Part shown: positions 1 through 9,971 of the stretch, piece by piece
How positions within the stretch are numbered: the stretch's first letter is position 1
Layout of the letters: the number at the start of each line of letters is the position of its first letter
Origin: Bacteroidota bacterium
GTDB taxonomy: Bacteria; Bacteroidota; Ignavibacteria; Ignavibacteriales; Ignavibacteriaceae
Direction: 5' to 3'
DNA: 44,689 nucleotides
Assembly: GCA_022564295.1 (NCBI GenBank)
Contig: JADFLR010000033.1
Coordinates: 1-44,689, forward strand
Position numbers and translations under genes: made by a program
Notes under the pieces: model-generated
Seen by the model: only the letters and a program-made list of their open reading frames with translations
Told to the model about the DNA's origin: nothing
Databases searched by the model: none

Positions 1-1885
1 GGATTTTAGTAGTTGGGTTAAAAGGGTTTGGGTAGTTTTGAGATAAGAGAAAGTCAGTTGGTTGAGATGGAATGGTATTATCATCCTCAACAAAAGTAAC
101 TCCACCGTTTGTGGTTCTTAGAATTGTTCCACCACGACCAACCACAGTTCCGTTTTTTGAATCTGTAAAGGAAACTCCCATAAGCGCACTTCCTGTTCCA
201 CTTGACTGAATATACCAGTTATCTCCCCCATTTGTCGTTCTTAGAATTGTCCCACCAGGACCAACAACAGTACCGTTTTTTGAATCTGTGAAGAAAACTT
301 CCAAAAGAGAATAAGTAGTACCACTTGTCTGACTAATCCAGTTATCGCCACCATCAGTAGTTCTTAGAATTGTTCCTTCTTCACCACAAGCTGTTCCTTT
401 AATTGCATCGGTAAAGGAAACCCCCCGAAGATCATAAATAGTCCCGCTTGACTGACTAATCCAGCTCTGTCCTCCATTTGTTGTTCTGAAGATTGTTCCT
501 TCTTCACCAACGACTGTCCCGTTATCTGAATCTGTAAAGGACACTCCCCAAAGGTAATTTAGTGTTCCGCTTGCCTGACTAATCCAGTTATCGCCACCAT
601 CTGTAGTCCTTAGAATTGTTCCTCTTTCACCACAAGCTGTTCCATTGTTTGCATTGGTAAAGGAAACACCACGAAGATCATAAGTAATACCGCTTGTTTG
701 ACTAATCCAATTCCCTCCACCATTTGTTGTTCTATAGATACTTCCAAAACGGCCAACAGCTGTACCATTGTCCGAATCGGTAAATGACACTCCTTCTAAG
801 AGAGAAGATATTCCATTAGATTGATCAATCCAATTCACTCCCCCATCCGTTGTTCGAAGAATTGCCCCAGAACCTACTGCTGTGCCATTATTTTCATCTG
901 TAAAGGAAACTCCTTGAAGGGTATAAAGAGGCCCACTTGATTGGCTAATCCAGTTCTGACCCCCATCTGTTGTTCGTATAATTGTTCCTCCATAACCAAC
1001 GGCTGTTCCGTTATTTGTATCGCTAAAGAAGACACCATTCAAATAGTTTGATGTTTCGCCTGATTGTGAAGTCCAAGTTGCTCCTCCGTCTGTTGTCTTA
1101 AGTATTATTCCAACTGCTCCCACAACCCAGCCTGTATTGTTGTCTTCGAAATAAGCTGAAAATAAATCATAATTTGTACCGCTTGTTTGAAATGCCCAGG
1201 TTGTCCCTCCGTTTGTTGTCCTTAGGATTGTTCCATACCAACCAACAGCTATACCATTATTTGAATCGGTGAAGTATACTCCCTTAAGACGATTAGTTGT
1301 TCCACTTGACTGATTAGCCCAGTTCTGTCCTCCATCTGTCGTTCTTAGTATTGTCCCTCTCGTTCCAGCAACTGTTCCGTTTAATGAATCAGTAAAAGAC
1401 ACTCCTTCAAGAAGTTTGGTTGTACCACTTAATTGACTAAACCAGTTCTCTCCTCCATCTGTTGTTCTTAAGATTGTTCCTTCCCCACCAACAGCCGTTC
1501 CGCAGTATGAATCGGTAAATGAAACATCAAAAAGGACATTATTTGTTCCACTTGCCTGACTAAACCAGTTCTCTCCTCCATCTGTTGTTCTTATAATTGT
1601 CCCACTATAACCAACAGCTGTTCCGTTATTTGAATCGGTAAAGGATACTCCCTTAAGACGATTAGTTGTTCCACTTGACTGATTAGCCCAGTTCTGTCCT
1701 CCATCTGTTGTTCTTAAGATTGTTCCATACGCTCCAACAGCTATTCCATTATTTGCATCTGTACAAGATATTCCATAAAGGCTATGACCTTGTGGTAATG
1801 GATTTTGCCAGAACCAGCCCTGAGAATAAATTGTTGAAGTATATAAAATAATGAAAAGAAATGTGAGAGCTATTTGACGAATCAT
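1..1885 (-). CDS. YCF48/BNR-like repeat secreted protein, T9SS cargo (C-terminus cut by window edge)
   Basis: An open minus-strand frame runs from an ATG at 1885 to the window edge. It starts with a signal peptide (MIRQIALTFLFIILY...). It then holds 14 copies of a roughly 40-residue unit of the type GVSFTDSNNGTAVG..GTILRTTDGG.NW, at about 120-base spacing across 100-1730. This is the YCF48/photosystem II stability-factor-like propeller repeat. The frame leaves the window in QNYPNPFNPTTKI, the start of a T9SS sorting domain, so only the last roughly 60 residues are missing. The protein should be exported by T9SS to the surface or medium; its ligand is unknown. Successive repeats are similar enough at DNA level to suggest recent expansion. 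The start lies 50 bases past the symporter stop. Confidence 0.85.
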   Translation of the reverse strand, partial: MIRQIALTFLFIILYTSTIYSQGWFWQNPLPQGHSLYGISCTDANNGIAVGAYGTILRTTDGGQNWANQSSGTTNRLKGVSFTDSNNGTAVGYSGTIIRTTDGGENWFSQASGTNNVLFDVSFTDSYCGTAVGGEGTILRTTDGGENWFSQLSGTTKLLEGVSFTDSLNGTVAGTRGTILRTTDGGQNWANQSSGTTNRLKGVYFTDSNNGIAVGWYGTILRTTNGGTTWAFQTSGTNYDLFSAYFEDNNTGWVVGAVGIILKTTDGGATWTSQSGETSNYLNGVFFSDTNNGTAVGYGGTIIRTTDGGQNWISQSSGPLYTLQGVSFTDENNGTAVGSGAILRTTDGGVNWIDQSNGISSLLEGVSFTDSDNGTAVGRFGSIYRTTNGGGNWISQTSGITYDLRGVSFTNANNGTACGERGTILRTTDGGDNWISQASGTLNYLWGVSFTDSDNGTVVGEEGTIFRTTNGGQSWISQSSGTIYDLRGVSFTDAIKGTACGEEGTILRTTDGGDNWISQTSGTTYSLLEVFFTDSKNGTVVGPGGTILRTTNGGDNWYIQSSGTGSALMGVSFTDSKNGTVVGRGGTILRTTNGGVTFVEDDNTIPSQPTDFLLSQNYPNPFNPTTKI

Positions 1886-1934
1886 TTTTGACCCCGTAAT
1901 CAATTTATAAATTCATAATAAATCTATTCATAAA

Positions 1935-3329
1935 TTAGATTTTATAAGCTCTAAAAGCAAGAGAAAAGAAATGGATTAGAAAAGCAACAACCATCCCCAC
2001 AATCATCGGTTCTAACTCGTTTATTATTGGAACTGTATCAAAATTACTTCTTATAAAAATCCATATGCTGCTTAATGTAATGGCGCTAATCATCTCAATT
2101 AAAACAAATTTATTCTCAATCCTTATTTTTGGATAATAAGCACTAACAACAGGAAGTATAATTGCAGGAATAAAAAGTGAACCTATCGTGTACCATATTT
2201 CAATTACGGATGGAATAAGTAATGCAAGAACTATTGCAAGTATTCCCGAAATCATCAATCCGATTATGGTGTAATGCTTTAATTTAGTTTCATCGTGCTT
2301 TGGATTTATTCTGAATATAAAATCTCTTCCGATTGTTGTACCGCTTAAGAATAAAAAACTGTTTAATGTTGAAAGTATTGTAGCAAAAAGTGCTGCGTAA
2401 AAAATGCCCTTAACCCCTGATGGTAATACCTTTTCTGCCAATAGCGGAAAGGCGAGAACAGGATTATCCAGATTCGGTATTACAGCTTTGGAAAAAAGTC
2501 CTGTGGTTGTTGTTAGAAAATCAAACAAAGCCCAAAAAAATATTGAAATGATTATTCCTTTAACTGCAACATTGCCTGACTTAGCTGCATAACACCTTTG
2601 ATGAAAACCGGGATCTGCAAAAGTCCATAATGCAATTAAAAACCAAACGATGATAAACATGGGAGACATTCCTCCTGAAAGCTTAATATGATTTGCAGGA
2701 ACTGCTGATGATATAAATTCAATCGTTCCAAAGCTATCTGCAGAAAAAATTACTATTAAAATAAATCCAGCAAACATAACAAAGAACTGTAATGCATCTG
2801 CATAAATATTTGCACGAAAACCGCCCTTAATTAAATACGCCATTGAAAGTATCACAGAAATTATAAGCGCAGGAAAAATACTGATATCAAAAAGCAAAGT
2901 GAGAAGTCCTGCAGTCATTAACAGGTATGGTGCGGGTGATACCAAAACAAATACTACAACCGCCGAAAGCAAGCCCACCTTCTTTCCGTAAACTTCGGTT
3001 AACTTATCCGGAATTGTAAAGAGTGATGCCTTGCGTATTTTTTTTGCAAAAAATATTGCAAACAGAAAAGCAAAAATATAATACGGTAAGCCTTGCGTAA
3101 ACCAGCTAACAATACCGTATCTGTATGTGAACTCCCCTACTCCGAGAATTCCGCCGTACCAGGTGGAAACGTTTGTAAGAACAAAAAGAAACAGCCCGAC
3201 CTTTCTTCCCGATAATAAATAATCATTCGCATCGCTTTCTGTTTTCCTTCCTGCATAAAATCCGATAAAGAGAATGGAAGCAAAAAAGAACAGGATAATA
3301 ATAATATCAATCGAACTGAAAGAGATCAT
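1935..3329 (-). CDS. Sodium:solute symporter family permease, probable thiamine or thiamine-precursor uptake
   Basis: 464 residues, about 12-13 hydrophobic segments, with the look of the SSS (SLC5-like) family: N-terminal helix, then DANDYLLSGRKVG, TNVSTWYGGILGVGEF and a conserved KGGFRANIYADALQF segment. It would move a solute into the cytoplasm with Na+. The ATG lies inside the end of the thiamine pyrophosphokinase gene (23-base overlap), implying translational coupling. It is the last gene of an operon that starts with a TPP riboswitch, so thiamine, HMP or a thiazole is the likely substrate. In known Bacteroidetes operons of this type the inner-membrane transporter is PnuT; SSS-family ThiV was proposed for thiamine precursors in other lineages. 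Family is seen; substrate is inferred from context. Confidence 0.85.
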   Translation of the reverse strand: MISFSSIDIIIILFFFASILFIGFYAGRKTESDANDYLLSGRKVGLFLFVLTNVSTWYGGILGVGEFTYRYGIVSWFTQGLPYYIFAFLFAIFFAKKIRKASLFTIPDKLTEVYGKKVGLLSAVVVFVLVSPAPYLLMTAGLLTLLFDISIFPALIISVILSMAYLIKGGFRANIYADALQFFVMFAGFILIVIFSADSFGTIEFISSAVPANHIKLSGGMSPMFIIVWFLIALWTFADPGFHQRCYAAKSGNVAVKGIIISIFFWALFDFLTTTTGLFSKAVIPNLDNPVLAFPLLAEKVLPSGVKGIFYAALFATILSTLNSFLFLSGTTIGRDFIFRINPKHDETKLKHYTIIGLMISGILAIVLALLIPSVIEIWYTIGSLFIPAIILPVVSAYYPKIRIENKFVLIEMISAITLSSIWIFIRSNFDTVPIINELEPMIVGMVVAFLIHFFSLAFRAYKI

Positions 3330-3969
3330 ATTTTATCATTGTGTTAAAATCCCTAATAATAAAAATTATCCCCTTTCTGATTTGAAGCTGAATAGAATTT
3401 GAAGTGGATACATTACTTGTACTTTCTTTTTCACCGAAGGGAAGTGATATGTTTATTAACGCGTACTTTAATCCTTTAGAAGTAATTTTAGTTTTTTTAT
3501 CAAAACCATAAAGTGAAATAATTTCACCTTTTTGTGTTTTTAACCGAACATCTCCAGTATAAGGTTTGAGATAAGAATTCTCCGCAACTAATGAGAGTTT
3601 TATTTTGCTGAAAAACTTTAATACAATTCCAAGGTTGCATATTGTGTGATCTAACCTGTTACCAGTGACACTAATTAATAGTGCTTCATCAAATTTATTT
3701 TTTATAACAAATTTCAAACACTTTTCAACATCGGTATCGTTTTGTCTTTTGTACTGCAAAATCTTTGAAGTATTTTTGAATTTTTTAATTGCTTCTTTAC
3801 TTATTGAATCGAGATCACCGATAATATAATCGGGAGTTAAACCCAATCTCAAAGCGGAGTCTGCACCACCATCTGCGCATAGTAAAGTATCGAAACTATT
3901 CCTTTGGAAGAATGTTATTACACTTTTTCGGAGCGGTTTACCGTTAGCAAGTATTATGCATTTTTTCAA
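3307..3969 (-). CDS. Thiamine pyrophosphokinase
   Basis: 220 residues, the usual length. It transfers pyrophosphate from ATP to thiamine, making TPP in the cytoplasm. Family motifs are visible: CADGGAD (31-37), GDLDS (51-55), QNDTDVEKCL (76-85) and GNRLDHT (103-109); the acidic residues bind Mg-ATP. The start appears to be TTG at 3969, because MKKCIILANG is the typical N-terminus of the family and no in-frame ATG lies nearby. The gene sits between a TonB-dependent receptor and a symporter, as expected for a thiamine salvage operon (called tnr3/thiN in some genomes). The riboswitch upstream of the receptor probably controls it. Confidence 0.93.
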   Translation of the reverse strand: MKKCIILANGKPLRKSVITFFQRNSFDTLLCADGGADSALRLGLTPDYIIGDLDSISKEAIKKFKNTSKILQYKRQNDTDVEKCLKFVIKNKFDEALLISVTGNRLDHTICNLGIVLKFFSKIKLSLVAENSYLKPYTGDVRLKTQKGEIISLYGFDKKTKITSKGLKYALINISLPFGEKESTSNVSTSNSIQLQIRKGIIFIIRDFNTMIKYDLFQFD

Positions 3970-4041
3970 ATTAGTTAGCCTTTTTTTTCAAGAGTATAAT
4001 CTGTTGGGTAAAAACCCAAAATACTTTTTTGTAATGTTTAC

Positions 4042-4140
4042 CCCGACCTAAAGGTCGGGACTATTCAATTATTCATTATGAATTGCCACGACTTTCAAGT
4101 CGTGGGAGAAAATAATATAGAACAAGTGGGCTTTAGCCCA
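4042..4140 (-). repeat. Three tandem REP-like palindromes inside the thiamine operon
   Basis: Three perfect short hairpins lie in the 182 bases between receptor and kinase: CCCGACCT-aa-AGGTCGGG (4042-4059), CCACGACTT-tc-AAGTCGTGG (4086-4105) and TGGGCT-tt-AGCCCA (4127-4140). All have 2-base loops and stems of 6-9 bp, and none is followed by a T run on the minus strand, so they are not ordinary terminators. They resemble Bacteroidota REP-type elements. A decayed relative of the second may lie near 39068. In the operon transcript they could act as 3'-end stabilisers or attenuators between the first and second genes. Confidence 0.75.
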
Positions 4141-4151
4141 AACATTTCCAT

Positions 4152-6656
4152 TTATAATCCAACTTGCAACCCAGCAAGCCAATTCCGTTCTGCAGCGGGG
4201 AAGAATTCCTTACCAATTGCATAAGCTGAGTATAAATTATCAAAAATATTATTTACCTGAACAAAAATTTTCCAGGGAGTTAATGCATTAAAAAGATAAA
4301 ATTCGTAGCTCGCCAAAAAATCGGAGACAAAATATGCTTCGTTTACGTTATCCGAATAACTAACAAAACCGGGAAAAGTCTGCAAATAATTTTTCAGATT
4401 GTTATCATAATTATCTGAGAGGAATTCGCCGACATACTTTCCGCTCCATCTAAAATACCAACCGTTGTAATTATAAGCTAAACCTAAATTAGCCATATAA
4501 TCCGGGAAACCGCTAATTCTGTTTCCGCTTAGATCGATAAAGTTTTCTTCATCCATAAAATATTTCCCATCCTCAATTGTATTTCGGCTGAAAGTCCCGT
4601 TACCGAATAATTCAAATCGATTCTTAATAAATCTATAGATAAATGAAAGCTCAACTCCGGCATGAACAGTTCTATCAACGTTGCCCGTAACCGGCTGCCC
4701 AAATCTATCCACCTGACCGTTCTTAACAATTTCATCATTAAAAAGCATATAGAAAAGATTTAATGTTAACGAATAATCTATTCCGTTAAGTGCAGCACCA
4801 AGTTCTATGTTATTCATTGTTTCCGGCTGCACAAGAGGTTTATCAAAATTAAATGTGCCATCAGGATTTAGCTTAAATTGAGGAACTGCGCCTCCGCTTG
4901 ATTCAGCAGCATCGTAATAGTTTTTTAATCGTGGTTCACGCGAAACACGGGCAAACGAAAAGTAAATATTTAATGGATTTACAGGTTTGAAATTAATTCC
5001 TATCCTGGGATTAAAAAATAAATTATTTATTGCAAAATCTGTCCCAACGTATAATTCATCATACAGTTTATATTTATGATAAGCCAACTGAAACTCGCCA
5101 AGCAGATTCCAATGTTCATTTAAAGTATATGATTCGTTCACAAATACACTTGCAATATCTTTTCCACCACGATAAGAGTAATAACGATATTCCTTTGTAA
5201 CTTCAGGGGGAAGATTCTCTGCAAAATTAATACTTCCCCAGTGAATTGATTTATGATTTCTAATTTCTGCACCGAAAAATAATACGCCGTTATCATGATT
5301 TAAACTAAATCTTGGTATCCAACCATACTGAGTATTTTCTACCATTGCTCTGATTAATGCATTCGTTGGAACAAAACTTGAATCAAAACCATTTTCTTTT
5401 AATCTAAAATAATCATCAATGAAAACCGACCAGGAGCCATCAAAATCAAAAAAGCCATCCCCTTTTATAAGGAATAAAGCTGAATTAAATTTTAAATCAT
5501 TATTTATCTGCCATTCATTTAGTAGTTCAAAATGGGGCTGTGAAAAATTTTCAATCTCCTCAGGTCTCCTATCTATAGTAAATGTGTAACTGTCTTCATC
5601 CGCTTCCCAAAATGAATAATTCGCTCTTCTTAAATTTCTATCCTTTACAGCAAACTTTGCCACACCCGTATATCCTAATCCATCTGCAACTGGTCCGCCG
5701 TAAAAGTTAAACTGAGTTGTGAAGTCTTTATCATAACGAACCGCCGAAAGGAAGTAAGATTTAAAATTAACCCATGTTAAATCTTTATAACCCGAACTGA
5801 GTATCTGACCGAGTTTAGCATAAACAGAATATTTATTATCAATCAATCCGCTAGAAAAAGCAACGGAATATTTTCGTGTAACATAAGAGCCGTAAGAGGC
5901 AGATAGTTCGAGCTTTGGTTTGTTGGAAAATGACGAGGTGATAATATTAATTGAACCGCCGATTGCCGGATACCCAAAAACACCTGAGCCGGCTCCGCGC
6001 TGTACCTGTATTAGTTCTGTACTTGCAAGCAAATCTGGGAAATCCAACCAATACACATTATGATCTTCCGGATCGTTCTGTGGAATTCCATTTATAGATA
6101 CAGAAATTCGGCGTTGATCAAAACCGCGGATGCTGATATAATTATATCCAATTGCATTTCCGCCTTCGGAATAAAATGTTGTTGAAGGAAGATCACTAAG
6201 ATATTTCGGAATATCGTAAATAGTATAAATCTTTTCAATCTCTTTTTGTTTTATCTGATCGAATGTGATTGGTGTGATTCCTTGCTTGCCCACAGTTGCT
6301 TCTACAAGAATTGTTTGCGAAGAAAGAATTTTTGAACTAAGATAAAAGAGAAAAATTGTTTTCCCGTCCTCTGTGGTTTTGGATTGGAGTTTTGGAATAT
6401 CCTCAAAAGTAATATTCCTATCTTCATAACCAACATAAGTGATTATTAGCTTATCACCCTCTTTAAATTCCCTCAGAATAGTGAAATCCCCATTTTCATT
6501 AGTGAAGGTTCCCGTTGTTGTTTCCCCAATTAAAATTATATTGGCGTTAGCCAATGGTTTATCTGTTCCAACATCTATAACGTTTCCGTTAAAGATTTGC
6601 TTCTGTCCAAAGACGAAAACATTTAAAAACAGAAAAAGAATAACTAAGATTTTCAT
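4152..6656 (-). CDS. TonB-dependent outer-membrane receptor, probable thiamine uptake
   Basis: 834 residues. A signal peptide (about 1-17, MKILVILFLFLNVFVFG) is followed by a carboxypeptidase-D regulatory-like domain (about 20-95), a plug domain (about 120-240; contains ISIRGFDQRRISVSINGIPQ and VQRGAGSGVFGYPAIGGSIN), then a beta-barrel to the C-terminus. The ATG at 6656 has GGAG 8 bases upstream. It is the first gene after a TPP riboswitch and precedes thiamine pyrophosphokinase, matching the known Bacteroidetes thiamine-regulated receptor (OMR1). It should import thiamine or a related vitamer across the outer membrane using TonB energy. The ligand is inferred from regulation only. Confidence 0.9.
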   Translation of the reverse strand: MKILVILFLFLNVFVFGQKQIFNGNVIDVGTDKPLANANIILIGETTTGTFTNENGDFTILREFKEGDKLIITYVGYEDRNITFEDIPKLQSKTTEDGKTIFLFYLSSKILSSQTILVEATVGKQGITPITFDQIKQKEIEKIYTIYDIPKYLSDLPSTTFYSEGGNAIGYNYISIRGFDQRRISVSINGIPQNDPEDHNVYWLDFPDLLASTELIQVQRGAGSGVFGYPAIGGSINIITSSFSNKPKLELSASYGSYVTRKYSVAFSSGLIDNKYSVYAKLGQILSSGYKDLTWVNFKSYFLSAVRYDKDFTTQFNFYGGPVADGLGYTGVAKFAVKDRNLRRANYSFWEADEDSYTFTIDRRPEEIENFSQPHFELLNEWQINNDLKFNSALFLIKGDGFFDFDGSWSVFIDDYFRLKENGFDSSFVPTNALIRAMVENTQYGWIPRFSLNHDNGVLFFGAEIRNHKSIHWGSINFAENLPPEVTKEYRYYSYRGGKDIASVFVNESYTLNEHWNLLGEFQLAYHKYKLYDELYVGTDFAINNLFFNPRIGINFKPVNPLNIYFSFARVSREPRLKNYYDAAESSGGAVPQFKLNPDGTFNFDKPLVQPETMNNIELGAALNGIDYSLTLNLFYMLFNDEIVKNGQVDRFGQPVTGNVDRTVHAGVELSFIYRFIKNRFELFGNGTFSRNTIEDGKYFMDEENFIDLSGNRISGFPDYMANLGLAYNYNGWYFRWSGKYVGEFLSDNYDNNLKNYLQTFPGFVSYSDNVNEAYFVSDFLASYEFYLFNALTPWKIFVQVNNIFDNLYSAYAIGKEFFPAAERNWLAGLQVGL

Positions 6657-6670
6657 AGTTTATCTCCATT

Positions 6671-6721
6671 AAAACTAAAAAAGCCGTTTTATGTCCGAAG
6701 CACTACTTCGGAGAAACGGCT
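6671..6721 (-). terminator. Intrinsic terminator forming the TPP riboswitch expression platform
   Basis: On the minus strand AGCCGTTT (6721-6714) pairs with AAACGGCT (6689-6682). An inner stem is TCCGAAG/CTTCGGA (6712-6706 with 6700-6694), and the sequence TTTTTAGTTTT follows (6681-6671). It lies between the TPP aptamer and the receptor start. The terminator's 5' arm can also pair with AAACGGGCT (6762-6754), the 3' strand of the aptamer's P1 helix, with one bulge. Ligand-dependent switching between antiterminator and terminator is therefore plausible. Confidence 0.85.
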
Positions 6722-6751
6722 AAAATCCTAATTATTCTTATCAATATTATT

Positions 6752-6846
6752 TTAGCCCGTTTCCCTACGCTGGCATTATCCAGATCAGGTTAAAGGGTAT
6801 TATCTCAGTCATCCCATGGCGTGGGATAACACCCCTAACGGCCTCT
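6752..6846 (-). promoter_or_regulatory. TPP riboswitch (THI element)
   Basis: The minus strand carries the conserved THI-box elements in order: AGGGGTG, CTGAGA, an ACCCTTTAACCTGATCTGG segment and AATGCCAGCGTAGGGAA. P1 can close from AGGCCGTT with AACGGGCT (one mismatch). The variable P3 arm is a short ATCCCACG/CGTGGGAT-type helix around 6811-6827. It should bind thiamine pyrophosphate in the nascent transcript and end transcription before the TonB receptor when TPP is plentiful. Confidence 0.96.
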
Positions 6847-6866
6847 AAAAATATTTATTTACATTT

Positions 6867-6897
6867 TAAAATTAGTATAAGGTTTTGGTTAAATCAA
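6867..6897 (-). promoter_or_regulatory. Possible Bacteroidota-type promoter for the thiamine operon
   Basis: TTG (6897-6895), a 20-base spacer and TAATTTTA (6874-6867) fit the Bacteroidetes consensus TTG-N17-23-TAnnTTTG with one mismatch at the last base. It would start transcription just upstream of the riboswitch, within the last codons of the preceding gene. Weak on its own; position is the main support. Confidence 0.35.
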
Positions 6898-9854
6898 CCC
6901 ACTTTAAGTTTTTGTCCTGTTTTTATTTTGCTATTTGATAGATTATTTAACGATTTAATTTTTTGAATGGTTGTATTATATTTTTTTGCAATAGAATAAA
7001 GTGATTCACCTCTCATGACGAGATGATAGTTGTTTGTACTTCCAGTTAAAATTTCGCTGCCTTTTTTAATTTTAAGTGTATTGCCGGCAATAATTTTATT
7101 ACTCGATAAATTGTTCCAGCTCCTTATTGAAGAGATGGAGACTTTGTATCTCTCTGCAATCTGACTTATTGTTTCGCCTTTTATAACTTTATGGTACGTG
7201 TAATTATCTGATTTAACAGTGCTTGTTGTTGTTACATTTTTTTGTGCAGTTGAGTTTGTATAAATTTTTAATTTATTACCTGTGATTATTTTATTACCTG
7301 ATATTCCATTCCACTTGCGAATATCGCTTGCCGAAACTCCGTATAGTTCAGCTATCGCTCCTAAATTATCTCCCTTTTTAATAGTGTAATTTAAGAAGCT
7401 TCCGGAAGTAGTTTTTGTAGTAGTATTATCTCTTTTGTCAGTATAAGAATCAGAATATACTTTAAGAGTTTTACCTGCAATTATTTTATTACCATATATG
7501 TCGTTCCAGTTACGAATATCGGAAGCGCGCACATTGTAAAGTTCAGCAATTCCTCCGATAGTATCGCCGGACTTTATTTTATAATAATTTACATTAGAAT
7601 TAGATGTAGAAGATTTTGTTTCGTTCACATCGGCAAATTGGTAATTTGTAAAAATCTTTAATGTTTGTCCCGCAATAATTTTATTACTTTTCAGTCCATT
7701 CCATCTTCTAATATCCCTGGTCTTTACACCGTACATTTCGGCAATTTTACTTATAGTATCGCCTTTGCGCACTCTGTACCTATTTAAATTTGCTTTAGTA
7801 TTTTTATAAACTTTATTTGTGCTTACAATGCTTGTTGTTGGTGTTTTCCCTCCTGTATATAATTTAAGTTTTTTACCTGCTATAATTCTATTGCTGCTGA
7901 GATGATTCCATTCTTTAATCTCACTAATTTTTACACCGTATCGTGAAGCAATAAGACCAAGACTTTCACCTCTTCTTATTTTATGATAAGTTATCTGACT
8001 TTCAAGTACTGCTTTCTCTTCAATCTTTGTAGTTTTATCAATGCTTGTAAAATAATCTTCGTTTTCTTTTGGTACGTAAATTTTTAATTTCTGTCCAACT
8101 CTTATTGTTGTTGTATAAGGAATGTTATTCCAGTTTCTTATATCACTTACTCTTGAATTAAATCTATCTGCAATACCTAAAAGGCTATCATCTTTCTTTA
8201 CGCTGTACTCAACAGAAACATATCCTTCCGGAATTACGGGAGCAGATACAACACGTTCTTCAATTGTTTCTGTTTCATTTGTTGCTTCATTACTAACTGC
8301 AACAATTGTATTCCCTGTAGTCGTGGTTTCCTTACCGTTAGAGTTTCCATTAAGCTTTGCATATGGTGATTCATAATTTTCATCGGTATTATTTCCATTT
8401 TCTAAAGCTAACTGAGTATCGGTATTAAATGCGTAATCATTTTCCTGCGGATCAATAAGCACAGGAATTTTCAATTTAACTCCGGTATATAATTTTGATT
8501 TGGTTGAAATATTATTAGCATCGGCAAGATCGTAAACCGTAACATCATATCTTTTAGCAATGCGCGATAAATTCTCTCCTCTTATTACTGTATGAACAAG
8601 GAAAGTGCGTTTAGCTGATTCCGGAATATTTTCCATTCGTGATACAAATATTTCTAAAGAACCTTTCGGAATTTTCAACGGATACCCACCTTCATATTCA
8701 GGCGGAGTGCTTAACTGAGTTAGTTCGGGATTCATATCCATTAATATTTCGAGGTCGGTTTTTGCACTCGAGGAAAGGAAACCGAGATCTATTGCACCGT
8801 TAACATGGTAAGTTTCATATTTATAAGGTTCATCATATTGGATATTTGTGAAACCATAAGCTTCCGGATCCATTGCAATCAAACAAACTGCAATGTATTG
8901 CGGAACATAATTTCTTGTTTCTCTTGGTAAGTATCTTCTTATTTCCCAAAAATTTTCACCGCCCGATTTACGCATTGCTCTTCTAACTCTTCCCTCACCG
9001 GAATTATAAGCAGCCAGAGCAAGATACCAATCACCAAATGTTTCATATAGATCTTTTAAATGTTTAGCAGCCGCAATGGTAGATTTTTTCGGGTCCCTTC
9101 TTTCATCAACATAAAAATCAGTTTCAAGTCCGTATATTTTTCCGGTTGATTTTATGAACTGCCATAAACCTACAGCACTTGCCCACGAACGTGCTCTTGG
9201 ATTTAAACCACTTTCCATCATACTTAAATATTTTAATTGATCGGGAAGTGACTCTCTTGAAAATGTTCTGGACATCATAGGAAAGTATTTTCCCGAACGG
9301 GAAAGCCAATTGTACATTACCGTAGTACCTTTGCCGGTAAAGTAATCTATATATCTATCTACATAGGAGTTTACTTCGAGTGGAATATCGGCTGCAATAA
9401 CTTCAGTAATATGTCCGTTTTCCGAGGATGATAATTCCAACTCGGCAACTGATTCTTTCATCCATTCTTCATACGCAGCAAATGAAATACCTTCGGGTGG
9501 TTCATCCAAACTATCTATGAATGCTTTGTAATCTTCGATTATTGCATTTGCTAACTCAACATAAGCATCGTTTTGCTCTATGCCCGGATAGTAACTAAGA
9601 TTATTAATATTTCGTAACGCTGCTTCAAAATATTCTACAGTTGAAGTAACATCACTTTCTTCTTTCTTTTCAAGAGCAAACAGATAATTCTGCCTTGCTT
9701 GTTCAAGCATTTCTGAAACAATGCTGTTCTTTTTGTATTTATCCTGATTTGATGAAGATCTATCCTCTTTTGTGATTTCAGTATTTCCACCACAGGAATT
9801 GAAAAACATTGCTATTATTAACAGAATAGCAAATCGTAACAGATATTTTATCAT
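6894..9854 (-). CDS. MltD-like lytic murein transglycosylase lipoprotein with eight LysM repeats
   Basis: About 986 residues from the preferred start. The frame opens upstream at 9893, but the ATG at 9854 has GGAG 8 bases before it and begins a lipoprotein signal ([12 protein letters not shown]..., lipobox FNSC). The catalytic SLT domain covers roughly residues 200-325; the glutamate in [15 protein letters not shown] is the expected acid, followed by [13 protein letters not shown] and [15 protein letters not shown]. Eight LysM peptidoglycan-binding repeats follow (about 425-986), each of the type Y.V..GD.L..IA..Y.V....I..WN...S.KI..G..LKI. It should cleave glycan strands from the periplasmic face of the outer membrane. 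E. coli MltD has fewer LysM units. The stop touches the thiamine-operon promoter region. Confidence 0.95.
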   Translation of the reverse strand: MIKYLLRFAILLIIAMFFNSCGGNTEITKEDRSSSNQDKYKKNSIVSEMLEQARQNYLFALEKKEESDVTSTVEYFEAALRNINNLSYYPGIEQNDAYVELANAIIEDYKAFIDSLDEPPEGISFAAYEEWMKESVAELELSSSENGHITEVIAADIPLEVNSYVDRYIDYFTGKGTTVMYNWLSRSGKYFPMMSRTFSRESLPDQLKYLSMMESGLNPRARSWASAVGLWQFIKSTGKIYGLETDFYVDERRDPKKSTIAAAKHLKDLYETFGDWYLALAAYNSGEGRVRRAMRKSGGENFWEIRRYLPRETRNYVPQYIAVCLIAMDPEAYGFTNIQYDEPYKYETYHVNGAIDLGFLSSSAKTDLEILMDMNPELTQLSTPPEYEGGYPLKIPKGSLEIFVSRMENIPESAKRTFLVHTVIRGENLSRIAKRYDVTVYDLADANNISTKSKLYTGVKLKIPVLIDPQENDYAFNTDTQLALENGNNTDENYESPYAKLNGNSNGKETTTTGNTIVAVSNEATNETETIEERVVSAPVIPEGYVSVEYSVKKDDSLLGIADRFNSRVSDIRNWNNIPYTTTIRVGQKLKIYVPKENEDYFTSIDKTTKIEEKAVLESQITYHKIRRGESLGLIASRYGVKISEIKEWNHLSSNRIIAGKKLKLYTGGKTPTTSIVSTNKVYKNTKANLNRYRVRKGDTISKIAEMYGVKTRDIRRWNGLKSNKIIAGQTLKIFTNYQFADVNETKSSTSNSNVNYYKIKSGDTIGGIAELYNVRASDIRNWNDIYGNKIIAGKTLKVYSDSYTDKRDNTTTKTTSGSFLNYTIKKGDNLGAIAELYGVSASDIRKWNGISGNKIITGNKLKIYTNSTAQKNVTTTSTVKSDNYTYHKVIKGETISQIAERYKVSISSIRSWNNLSSNKIIAGNTLKIKKGSEILTGSTNNYHLVMRGESLYSIAKKYNTTIQKIKSLNNLSNSKIKTGQKLKVG

Positions 9855-9971
9855 TCGTTCTCCAAATTGAAACTTTGAACCTAAATTTATCATTTAGAAT
9901 TGGTTTTATCAAGCATAAAATTAGATGATTTCTGTAATCTTATGTTTTTTAAGGAGTTATAATTCATATAT

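Noticed and set aside
100-1730. Regular 120-base repeats that could suggest a CRISPR or satellite array
   Set aside because: They translate in one open frame into YCF48 repeats, and units diverge mainly at third positions; no unique spacers.
9855-9893. Upstream ATG of the MltD-like gene as the true start
   Set aside because: It would place 13 charged and polar residues before the lipoprotein signal; the ATG at 9854 has a good ribosome site.
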